Positions 1-9,400 of a stretch of 64,000 bases of DNA are shown here, in pieces; positions within the stretch are counted from its first letter, which is position 1, and each line of letters begins with the position of its first letter. The notes beneath the pieces were generated by a model, which was given only the letters and a program-made list of their open reading frames with translations, was not told where the DNA came from and did no database searches. Made by a program: the position numbers and the translations under genes. This DNA comes from Phanerodontia chrysosporium (taxonomy: Eukaryota > Basidiomycota > Agaricomycetes > Polyporales > Phanerochaetaceae), in contig MJGA01000002.1 in the NCBI GenBank assembly GCA_001910725.1, forward strand, positions 372,001 to 436,000. The letters run 5' to 3'.

Positions 1-1242
1 CCTTGCGGAGCTTCTGGCCCTCGCGCACGGTGACCTCGCACGTCGAAACCTCCGCCATCCCGACCGCGAGGAAGCACATGAGGCCGATCGCAGGGTTGTC
101 CGCCTCAACAAAGATCATCGCGCGCGCGGCCGTGCTCGTGATGAACCCCTGCGAGTTGTTCGGACCTGCGGGGTCCGGGGCCGGGAAGCCCGTCACGGGC
201 GACTCGGCGTAGTACGTCCCCGGGACGACCGCGGTGCGCACGACGGTGCCGTTCACGGGGCTGTGCCAGCAGTGGTAGCTCGTCGCGCTCAGGAACGCCT
301 GGTACACCGTCCCGCCGACGAACGGCGCGGCGGCGGCGGCGCCCGCGAGCATGTACGCGAGCGAGTACGGCTCGCCCTTGAGCCAGAACCGGTCCGTCTC
401 CTTCACGCCGTGCGCGAGGCGGTACCGCGTCGACTCGCACGCGTTGTTCACGATGCTGTCGTCGTCGGGGAACTGCACGGGGCGCACGCCCGCGCGGAAC
501 TGGCGCGTGAAGAAGTCGTCCCACGACTTGAAGCCGTAGTGCGGTGCGGCCGGGTCGCAGACGAACGTCTCGACAAAGTTTGGCATCTTCTTCATCGCCT
601 CGGGGCCGAACCAGCCGTCGTCGGCGGTGGTGAGGACGGAGCATGACTCGGGGGATACGAGGAAGGTCGACCAGACGTAGAACATCCGGTGGAACATGTC
701 GTTGACTCGAGGGTCGGAGAACATAGCAAAGCCGGCGTGCGTGCCCATGGGCCAATCGAGGATGGCGTTGATAGGGAAGCCGACAAGGTCGTTGTCCTCG
801 TATGACGGCGCGGTTGTAATGATGTGGTTGAAAAGACGAAGCATTAGGTGGTAGTCGCGGACCTGAGATAGGGTGTTAGCAAACTGCATCTACTATAGGA
901 GGCGTATACAACATGCCTGCGGCTTTCCGGTTGGGTCATGATTATAGGGAGGTTTGTGGGGCACCTGCTGGAACATTTGGTGGAAGCCCATGTAGATAAT
1001 AGGATCGCTCTCGATGAAGCGCTTGAAGTCTTGGATGACGATGTGAAGCGGCTCATTGATGCGACTAGGGTGCTCGACGTGCGCGATCTTCTTGTCCAGC
1101 CAGCGTCTCAGGACGTCGTGGTCCCTGGGCAACCAGCCACCGAGGCGATGGTTAATCCATCGGGTGGGCTGTCCGGGAGCGTTCTGCTGTGTGCGGGATA
1201 AATGCAAGGGCTTGGGGTCTCGGAATCAATGCTTACCGCCAT
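1..1242 (-). CDS. PsiD-like / phosphatidylserine decarboxylase family enzyme, 3' end outside window
   Basis: Modelled as exons 1237-1242, 917-1186 and <1-862. The 862-1 frame is open to the window edge. The N-terminal exon reads HRLGGWLPRDHDVLRRWL and DPTGKPQ, then VRDYHLMLRLFNHI, which I recognise as the PSDC-associated domain that precedes the PSD domain in fungal proteins such as the tryptophan decarboxylase PsiD. Further on are WDDFFTRQF, NACESTRYRLAHGVKETD and HCWHSPVNGTV (the conserved PSD-family histidine region). The autocleavage site that makes the pyruvoyl cofactor should lie beyond position 1, so activity cannot be judged. The first exon codes only Met-Ala and is joined by a canonical GT-AG intron. 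The second intron (863-916) fits only as GC-AG. Substrate (phosphatidylserine or an aromatic amino acid) cannot be told from sequence. No other psilocybin-pathway gene is visible nearby. Confidence 0.85.
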
Positions 1243-3060
1243 GATAGAGCCTTAAGAATTTCCGGATGGGTCGAAAGGATGAGAAACCTTTGCGGATTAG
1301 GTCGCAGTTATATAGACAAGCAAGGAATGATGCTGTCGGATACGCTGGGCTTCTTTATCAAATGCGTTAACGCACACAGGGGCGAGGTCAACCCCGAACG
1401 TACGATGCTGCGCAATAGTCGATGGTGTCCTGGATTCGTTTGATATGGCGGGAGCCTGGAGAAGGTTATGTCCCACTGGCATGATACCAGTCAGCAGGGC
1501 CCACCGGCTGACTGATCAGCTGCTGATACCCAGTGATTGCCCCTCAAGATCGAGGACTCCAGTTCCTCAGAACAGTAGCAAAGTGTTCGCTGTTTGCGTC
1601 TGCCCCGGATCAGACGATCATGTCGCCGGGATTTTCCCATCTGAAGGAGAGGTACAGTATAAGCGGCGACGAAAGCTCGATCGGAGGCTTGTTCACAGTT
1701 GTAGAAAAAAGACTACGTGCGCATGGGTGGCGGTGGCAGGTGGAAATGCGCAAGTGCCAGGCGAGGAACTGAAGACGAGCAGTGACAGAACCTTAATGCA
1801 GAACTGCGTAGTTGGCGCCTTTCTTCCCACGTGGACGCCTCGACCTGGACAGGACTTGTAGCTAGGCGCATTGCAAAGGCAGCTTCCGCGCCGCCACAGA
1901 CTTTTGTAGTCATCGGTGTATATCCCCGCTCATGGGGTCGATGCGGCAAGCAATTGTCGCCAGGGTAAATTCCGAGTCGTTCCGGGAATCCAGATACACC
2001 GGCCGCTGCGCCTAGCAAGAGATACGGATTAGGAGTGACGAGCTAGGTATTTACACGAGCTGGTATGTGATTTTTCCTCTGCGAGATCTTGGAGTCGAGG
2101 GTCGAGAGAGTGAAAGGAGGAGGATTTCGCGGCATTATGTTCAGGAGCGACCGCTAAATGATCGCCATCAACATCGTGGCGTCCGGCAGAATGGAGATTT
2201 CTGGCAGAATCCGGCAGCGCATGGCTTGGAGATCAGAGGTTAGGGTCTCCGACTTCGCCCATGTTCAACCACAAACTGAGCTACTGTATTCCGCCGAAAC
2301 TGCTTGACAACTCATAATGCTGATCTTAAGTTACAGTTTACCAATGGATACCATGCCACTATCCGTTGGACAAGGTCTAGGCTGCATTGCAGAGCCGGAG
2401 GTGATTGGAAGACACTTCTCGCTTTGCAGGTTTCCCGTTCGACGGCGATGCTCTAGGCTAAGGATATGCATAGCACACGATTTAAACTAATGTGTGTCTT
2501 GTTGTGTTTTGACAGGAATGGACTCGCTGGCCGTCGTGCGTCCGCTAGCAGACGACTTGGTACTCTGGTCTGTAATTTGGTTCATCTGGAACGCGGCCTT
2601 GCAGCTTTCCCGATTCAGAACTGTAGGTATCTTGGTGCAAAACGCTTTCTCTCAGTCTTCATAGCTCTATCTCGATGTATACGGCTGAACCACGAGGTTC
2701 ATTTCTGTCCAGGCACCTCCGATGGCATGTCGGTCACGGAAATTCACCGCAACGCACTTAGCGTGTCATGCTAGAGGCCAGCGTAGGGCGGTGACTCGGA
2801 ATAAGTGATCTCAGCTTTCGTTCTGACAGTACCTGATCATGATTGTCACTGGTACGCTATCCGATCTGGACGCACCCGGCGGCCTGGCGAATCGGAGTCA
2901 GCACGTTGGCAGACAGCTGTGGCTGTAGCTCCGGTTGAGGTTCTTTTTCCTCCAACGCTGCATAGCCTTTCTTGCTAGGCGAGTCCGAGTCATGGCGATT
3001 ACACTGACGATCTCGTGTTGCACGGCCTACGGACTCAGCTCCGATGCTTCATGGCGCGCC
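1243..3060. other. Intergenic, no gene seen
   Basis: No convincing coding region. Near 2712-2760 a stretch of about 47 bases resembles 14605-14655 downstream (about 80% identical by eye), so part of this spacer belongs to the duplicated region around the CaaX peptide genes. The rest shows nothing I can name. Confidence 0.5.
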
Positions 3061-3068
3061 ACGGCGCG

Positions 3069-3076
3069 TATAAAAG
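3069..3076 (+). promoter_or_regulatory. TATA box of partial CaaX-family relative
   Basis: TATAAAAG lies 79 bases before the ATG at 3148. The same TATA-to-start layout is seen at the 13.5 kb and 15.3 kb copies. Confidence 0.55.
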
Positions 3077-3147
3077 AAGACGAGTGCTGACCCTAATAGC
3101 CAGCAGCAAGTACCTCCTTCTTCCTCCCTCACACACCATCAGAGAAA

Positions 3148-3546
3148 ATGACCGTCACCGCTTTTAAAGACACCGGTATGTACTCCCCCACGAATCGTGT
3201 CCGTTTCCGACGTTCTTAGCCGCGTCGCGCAGCAGGTGCCGCTCAGACCATGGGCTCGGACAGTTTCGCGCTCCAGCTGAACCTCACGAAATGCGCGGTG
3301 ATCGACCCGCCGAGAGCTACACGTGATCTCCCATCAGCGCACCGCAAAACGGGGCTAGCAAACCGGTCTCGGCTCAAACTTGACAACCTTGAACCACGAC
3401 CACAGCCTCTCCGCGACTTTGCTTCCAGACACTTCACGCGGAATCATAGCAAAAGTTGGTCATTCCATGCGGAACGGCAGCACTGCGAGACACTCTGCGA
3501 GCATGAGCCAGCGGGCGGGTCAGCGACGAGGCTGAAGCCTGAGTGA
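3148..3546 (+). CDS. Partial relative of the CaaX peptide gene at 4219
   Basis: Exon 1 (3148-3175, ending in phase 1 before GTATGT) and exon 2 (from 3236) match the first two exons of the 4219 gene in order and phase. Exon 2 gives AAQTMGSDSFALQLNLT against AARTMDADTFDVRLNLA there, and the DNA before the internal ATG is also alike. No match to the GPKG exon or to a terminal CaaX box was found downstream. The frame simply runs open to a TGA at 3544-3546, and a donor after 3297 is possible. This is either a truncated copy or a diverged gene whose last exons I could not recognise. The product is unknown. Confidence 0.35.
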
Positions 3547-4218
3547 ACTCGAGCTGGTGCTACGCCTGTCGCCCTCCTGCACCAGACTTCCGAACAAGAT
3601 GTTGCTCTATTCTAGGAACGAACGTAAGTCTGCCATCAGTGTTTAGCGCAACTTGTCCTTTGACACCACCGCTTCTGTCGATCCAGGCACACTCCGACAG
3701 GGCGTCGGACCCGGCGATACGTGCCCCATCACGGCTATGCAGCTCCTGCGGCCCTTGCATTGGCATATCTCTGCATGCATATGCTCTCGTAGATCCCCTA
3801 GGGCGCAAGCCCTAGGCAATCTGCACACGCGAAAACAACGGCGAATGTTTCTCCCCTGTATTCATGTCAGCATGTCGCTCAATACATGGACCCCCACCTC
3901 CGGAAGTGCCACGCGCTGCGGCGCAACCTACTCTGCGGCCGGACGTGCTGCTTACTTTGCAGGCGTGGCCTGTACGCGCCCCGTCGTGTATGTCGACGTC
4001 CCGTGACATTTGCTACAGCAATTGTTTTGCGTCGCGACCACGGTGCTCTCCGATCGGCTGTGCGCACAGAACGGCGTACTCAGGTTTGGGCTCGTACCAC
4101 AGGTATCTGCACGTACAAAAGCACGGACAGCAGGACGAGGTTTCCCTCATCCAGCAGCTTCCTTCAAGTCTTTTGCAGACTTCACACGAACACTATCGTT
4201 GTACACATCAGCTCTGCA

Positions 4219-4619
4219 ATGGCCGTCTACACCTCCCAGAAATGTCGGTGCGTAAACTATTGCAGTCCGTCTTCAACATGGCATACTGACGGCTACCGCA
4301 CATGTAGCTGCCGCCCGGACCATGGACGCAGACACCTTCGACGTGAGGCTCAACCTCGCTGATGGTCCGCTCTCTTGCTGAAGATGTCGATGATTGGTCT
4401 CTGACGATGCTTTGCAGCGGCAATGAGTTACGGCGCGCCCGTCAACGGCTTCAAGGATACGTCCTCCAGGTGAGCATTCCGTCCCCGCTTATCGGACGCG
4501 TCTGGTTGCTGAACGGTTCTCACAGTGGTGCCGAGGGCACCGTCGGCCCGAAGGGTATTGCTGGCACCCTTGTACGCCCGCCCACCAGCAGCGTTGTCCC
4601 TCCGTGTGTTATTGCATAG
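4219..4619 (+). CDS. Small CaaX-terminated peptide, pheromone-precursor-like (copy A)
   Basis: Spliced model 4219-4243, 4308-4364, 4418-4469, 4526-4619 (75 aa). The last two exons are well supported by the paralogue at 13499: NGFKD, an intron, then GPKGIAGT, a proline-rich stretch and PPCVIA at the stop. Cys-Val-Ile-Ala is a CaaX box of the kind farnesylated and carboxymethylated in fungal pheromones. Short length, no signal peptide and a terminal CaaX fit a secreted lipopeptide precursor exported without the classical pathway, but the body lacks the usual agaricomycete pheromone layout and no STE3-type receptor is in the window. The first exon is less certain: the phase that fits uses a weak donor at 4244, while a stronger one at 4248 breaks the frame. 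A TATA-like ACGTACAAAAG lies about 110 bases upstream. Confidence 0.6.
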
Positions 4620-4696
4620 CGACAGGCCTCGCTGCAGAAGCTACATTCAAGGATCGTCGTACTTAGTGTCCCCATCATCGTGCTGATATCTTACGT

Positions 4697-4701
4697 TCAG
4701 T
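4697..4701. repeat. Target-site duplication, left
   Basis: TCAGT directly before the left LTR is repeated at 12837-12841 directly after the right LTR, marking a 5-bp target duplication. Confidence 0.9.
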
Positions 4702-5037
4702 TGTAAGAGTCTGAATACGTGTATAGAGGACTTGAGCGCAGGCCTCAAGTGTAGCGCGAGTACAGAAGACTTGGACTCAGGCTCCAAGTGTAGCAATAGA
4801 TAACTAGACGAGAGTACAAGAGGAGAAGCTGAAGAAAAGAGTACAGAGAGGTAGTCCTTATATACTCTAACCCAGGCCTGCTACCAGGAGGGAACAACGA
4901 GGCATAGGCTACCAGTCAGTATGAGTCATAATGAATCAAGGGATGAAACATGATGAAAGAGGGGTGAAACATGTAAGAGAAAAGAGAGGATCAAATAAAT
5001 CAGTATAGCCTTGCACAGCCATATCCCAACTGTAACA
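4702..5037 (-). repeat. 3' LTR of the Ty3/gypsy element
   Basis: A 336-bp copy identical to 12501-12836 (constant offset 7799 at both ends). On the plus strand it starts TGTAAGAG and ends CTGTAACA. Confidence 0.97.
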
Positions 5038-5076
5038 TTACGTCCCCGTCCACGGTCGAGCTCCGTCGAGACCGAC

Positions 5077-6435
5077 TTACTGCGTGATACACTCCGGAGG
5101 CAGATCGGAGTCTGTCAAAGTGGAGCTGTTGCCGGGGGCATCCGCGTTATGAGGAGTCGTATCTCGAGGTGTATACGGAGGTGGAATGATGGTGGGTTCG
5201 TCGTTGGAGACACGAGCACGACGGTCGCGACGACGTTGACGACGAGATGGGGTATTTGTGTTGCTGTTGGGTGATACCTCATTGAACGACCATCCCCGAG
5301 TGGGGCGAGTCTCCCGATAGAGGGGAGCCCAGACCCTCTGGTTGTACTGAGGGCGGCGAGGAAGGGGTTCGGTGCGATGAGCTGTCTGGGAGCGAAAGTG
5401 GAGTCGTTCGCCGTATTGCACGTGTCCGATGTTTGGATCGAAGTACGTGTTCCAGACTCCGTCTACCATTTCCACGATGTGGTCGTCTTGTTCTGCGAGA
5501 GTGGCAACGAGAAGTTCTTGCTCTCGTTGAGCATCGTAGAGATGGTTGAGCTGATCGCGGATTCGTCGGGCCATTCGGACGAGGCGTGGAGCGGCTGTGG
5601 ATTGGAGCTGTTGGATAAGGTCACCGACAGCATCTCGGGTGTTGTCGGTGATGCGTTGGACGTGGATGGTGGCAAGAGCGTAGTTTGCAAATACCGCGCA
5701 GGTAGTCGTCGCTCCCTCTTGGAACGCCGTGGAGCGGAGTGCGTCTCGGGTGACAGGGTGATACTGGATGTTGTTGAGGCGTTCTCGAAATTGGGGCCAA
5801 TCGCGTTCTGCGGCGAGCTGTTCTTCGTAGGCATGATTGGCGAAGTGCCTGACGGTGACGCCGTTCCAGGTCCTTTCTCCATGTTGTCCTGTGACCCCTT
5901 CGTGCCAGTCTCCTTCGACATACCAGGGTCTGTCTTCGACGAGGGTGTCGGAGTTAGAGGTTGCGGGCTCTTGGCTTTCGCCTGGGAGCTCTTGGACGTC
6001 AGGGTCTTGGGCATTTGGCTCGGAGGGTGGTTCTTCTCGGACGGGTTCCTCGTCAACGTCTCCTCTTCTGTCTTCTTCGGCCAGGCGGAGGATCTCAGGG
6101 AGGGACGATCCGATGAGTTCTCGGATACGTTCTTGGGCCTCCCATGCGACGATCCGTCGTTCGACCTCGTCGTCGAAGGCGAGCTGGGATTTGGTGCACC
6201 ATTCGAGGATGATCTTCCAGAGATCATTTCGCTCGTTGGGAGTGGGGTTGTTGTTGAGCCAGTCGTTGATGGTGATGTCGATGTTGCGGGTGAAAATGTG
6301 GTCAGTGAAGTCGTCTGGGAGGAGTTGGCTAAGGGCGAGAAGTCGGTCATTGTTGGTGATGGGGATGGTGTCGCTGCCCATGAGGGTAGCGAGGGCCTGG
6401 ATGCGCTGGTAGGTGGAGGAGAAGTTGGTCGACAT
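5077..6435 (-). CDS. Third ORF of the retrotransposon, unknown function
   Basis: A 452-aa ORF starting MSTNFSSTYQRIQALATLMG and ending in a proline/serine/threonine-rich tail shortly before the 3' LTR. It begins about 26 codons after the pol chromodomain and overlaps the last 324 codons of the pol frame. Third codon positions are strongly C-rich and the composition is that of an ordinary soluble protein (helical N-terminal half, acidic middle near residues 110-160, basic RRQRRRDRRAR near the end), whereas the overlapping pol frame is low-complexity Ser/Thr/Pro. This frame therefore looks like the selected one. No membrane segments, no env-like features and no domain I recognise. It could be made by reinitiation or from a spliced or subgenomic mRNA. 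Confidence 0.75.
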   Translation of the reverse strand: MSTNFSSTYQRIQALATLMGSDTIPITNNDRLLALSQLLPDDFTDHIFTRNIDITINDWLNNNPTPNERNDLWKIILEWCTKSQLAFDDEVERRIVAWEAQERIRELIGSSLPEILRLAEEDRRGDVDEEPVREEPPSEPNAQDPDVQELPGESQEPATSNSDTLVEDRPWYVEGDWHEGVTGQHGERTWNGVTVRHFANHAYEEQLAAERDWPQFRERLNNIQYHPVTRDALRSTAFQEGATTTCAVFANYALATIHVQRITDNTRDAVGDLIQQLQSTAAPRLVRMARRIRDQLNHLYDAQREQELLVATLAEQDDHIVEMVDGVWNTYFDPNIGHVQYGERLHFRSQTAHRTEPLPRRPQYNQRVWAPLYRETRPTRGWSFNEVSPNSNTNTPSRRQRRRDRRARVSNDEPTIIPPPYTPRDTTPHNADAPGNSSTLTDSDLPPECITQ

Positions 6436-9400
6436 TGCGGAGGGTTTGTAGAGGCAGTTGTACTAGTGGCTGATGTTGTAGAGCGAGGTCGCTGCTGACC
6501 ATGAAGCCTAGGGTGTCTGCTTTTATATTCTTCGAGTAGTTCCTTGGCGTTCTCGAGATGAGATTCCGGTTCCCATGAGTTTTCCGCCGTTGGTTGGTCT
6601 TTCCACCTGATGAGGTAACGTCTTCCGTTGCCCCAGGGACGATCCGCCAAAATGGCTTCAACTTCGTACTCCTCGTGACCATCGATAAGGTCAGGAGGGG
6701 GGTTCAGGAAGTTTTTCCCATGCTGCGGTGTTTCATGATACGGAGATAGAAGCGAAGCATGTATCACGGGGTGAATCTTCATGGTTTTGGGAAGCGCCAA
6801 CTTGTACACGAGGCGCGATAAGACCTTGGCTATCTTGAAGGGTCCGTGCCTCTTGGGAGCTAGCTTCTTGAAGGGGTAGCCGTCGTCGTGATGAGTCATT
6901 TCCAACCAGACCTTCTGACCTTCTTTGAAAGGTTGGAAATGCCGGCAGACCCGGGTAGCCATTTGTGCCGTGGCATAATCTAATGCGGCTCCTGCTTCTT
7001 CTTGTGCCCGTTGTCGCCTTCTGAACCATTCTTGAATAGAAGGGACTTTGGACTTGGCGAATTGTGTGGGTAACGCCATTGGGTGAGAACCGTACATAAG
7101 GAAGAAGGGAGAATGGTGGGTCGCCGAGTGTTCCCTATTGTTGAAGGCAAACTCCATATTCGTTACGAAGTCTGCCCAGTCATGCGGGTGGTTGGAGCAG
7201 AAGATCCGTAGGTAGGATTCGATTTCGCGGTTGACGCGTTCTGTTTCACCATCCGTTTGAGGGTGATATGGTGTACTCAGGCGTTGTTCTGTTCCGGTGA
7301 GTCTCCATAATTCCCGCATGACTTGCGAGTCGAACTGTGGTCCCCTATCCGATAGGAATACACTTGGCATCCCGAAGCGACGAAAAACTTGATTATGGTA
7401 GTTTGTGGCGGTCGTTATTGCATCGATTTTTTCGGTGCAAGGGATAAGGATTACCCCCTTCGTAGAATCGTGGTCGACCACGACCATCAGAGCTGAATAG
7501 CCGCGGGACACAGGGAGATGAGTGATGAAGTCACAGGTGACGAAAGCAAAAGGGCGAGATCGGTGCGTGGCCTTGATCGGCTGTAGCGGCGGTTTCGTGG
7601 GATGCGTGTTGACTTTCATCTGTTGGCAGGTAGCGCAACCTTGCACGTATGCAGCGACAAAGGAGCGCATTCCTGGCCAGTAAAAGTCCCGGTCAATGAG
7701 TTCAGCTGTTTTATACCTTCCCGGATGGCCAGTTATAGGGGAATCGTGATAAAGGTGTGTTACTTGGCGTCGGAGTTGAAGGTCAGATGGAACATAACAT
7801 TTATCGCGGTAGAAGATGAGGCCATCTTCAAATGACCAGTCATCTCGTGTAGTTCGCCCAGGGAAAGGGAGGTGAGTGCTGTTTAGTGCTGCAATGACTG
7901 TGTTGGCAAAAGGGTCGTCTTCTGTGAGACGTCGAATATCCCTTCGGAGGTTGTCATCGAATGGGTGGTGCATAGGAGAGATTGAATGGTCGGTGCTTGT
8001 GAGGAGGTCAGTTGCCATGTGCAATGATCGAATGCGAGTGGTTTGAAATACTGAGTCGGGGAGAAGAATAATATCGATGTTGTCGTCCGCGGTGTGAGTA
8101 GGGAAACGATTGCGGGTCATGGCGTCTGCTTGAACTAGTTGAGACCCGGGGCAATGATGAAGTGTGTAGTTGAATTGCGAAAGGAATAGATGCCATCGTG
8201 CTTGTCGTCGGTTAAGTCGTCGTGGCGAACGGAAATAAGTTAGATTCTTATGATCAGTTAGGATGCGAATTGGGTGGTATGCTCCATGTAGATAATGGCG
8301 CCATGCCTCTAGAGCGCGGATAATTGCCAAGAGTTCTCTGTCGTAGATTTCGTAGTTCCGTTCCGCTGGTAATAGGGATTGGGAAAGGTATGCGACGGGG
8401 TGCCATTCTCCATTTTCATCTTGCTGACGTAGTACCGCTGCGGTTGCCACAAGGGAAGCGTCGCATTCGATGACGAAGGGTTTAGTGGTGTCCGGAGTGA
8501 GTAGGACGGGTGCCGTGGTAAACCGTCTTTTCAATTCATCGAAGGCTTGTTGGCATTCCGTAGTCCAGTTGAACGGTGCGTCCTTCTTTGTGAGGTCCAC
8601 GAGTGGGCGTGCAATATCAGAGTAATGGTCTATGAATCTTCGGTAGAAATTTCCGAAGCCCAGGAATCCTCGCACTTGCTTTACGGTAGTGGGAACTGGC
8701 CATTCTAGGACCCCCTTGACTTTGACGGGGTCCATTGAAACATTATTGAATGATACAATCATTCCCAAAAATTCAACCGATTCGACGTCGAAGGCGCATT
8801 TTTCAGGTTTGACGAAGAGGTCGTTTTCCCGGAGTCTTCTTATGACGCGAATTGTCTTTTCCTGGATGTCTTGACTGTCGTGTCCGCAGATTAGAATGTC
8901 GTCCATGTAGATTTGTAACCATCCTTCGCCTAGCATGTCCTTGAAGATGTCGTTCATCATTGCCTGGAATGTAGCCGGTGAGTTGCACAACCCGAAGAAC
9001 ATAACCGTGGGTTCAAACAGCCCTCTACTTGTCTTGAAGGCTGCCTTCCACTGGTCTCCATCTTTAATCCTGACATTGTTGTAGCCCGATCGTAGGTCCA
9101 TCTTTGTAAACCGTTTGAACCCTTTGATCTTGTCGAGGAGTTCGGAGATGAGTGGTAGCGGGTATACGTTCTTGACGGTCCCCTCATTTAGATATCTGTA
9201 ATCTTGGCATGGTCGCAGACTGCCATCCTTCTTTCCTACGAAGAAGAATGGTGATGCCATTGGAGACTTGCTTGGCCGGATATACCCTTTGCGTAGGTTT
9301 TCATCGATAAACTCATTCATCTTCTCCTCTTCCAACGGCGACAATGGGTACACTTTGCAGTCTCGGGGGACGAAATCTGGCTTGAGGTCAATGGCATGAT

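Noticed and set aside
5463..6435. Treating the last 324 codons of pol as a real functional domain
   Set aside because: Low-complexity Ser/Thr/Pro sequence that overlaps a better-looking frame; kept only as part of the pol reading frame.
5377..6498. A 373-codon open frame on the plus strand inside the retrotransposon
   Set aside because: It lies antisense to the third ORF; its openness follows from the C-ending codons of that ORF, and it has no protein features.
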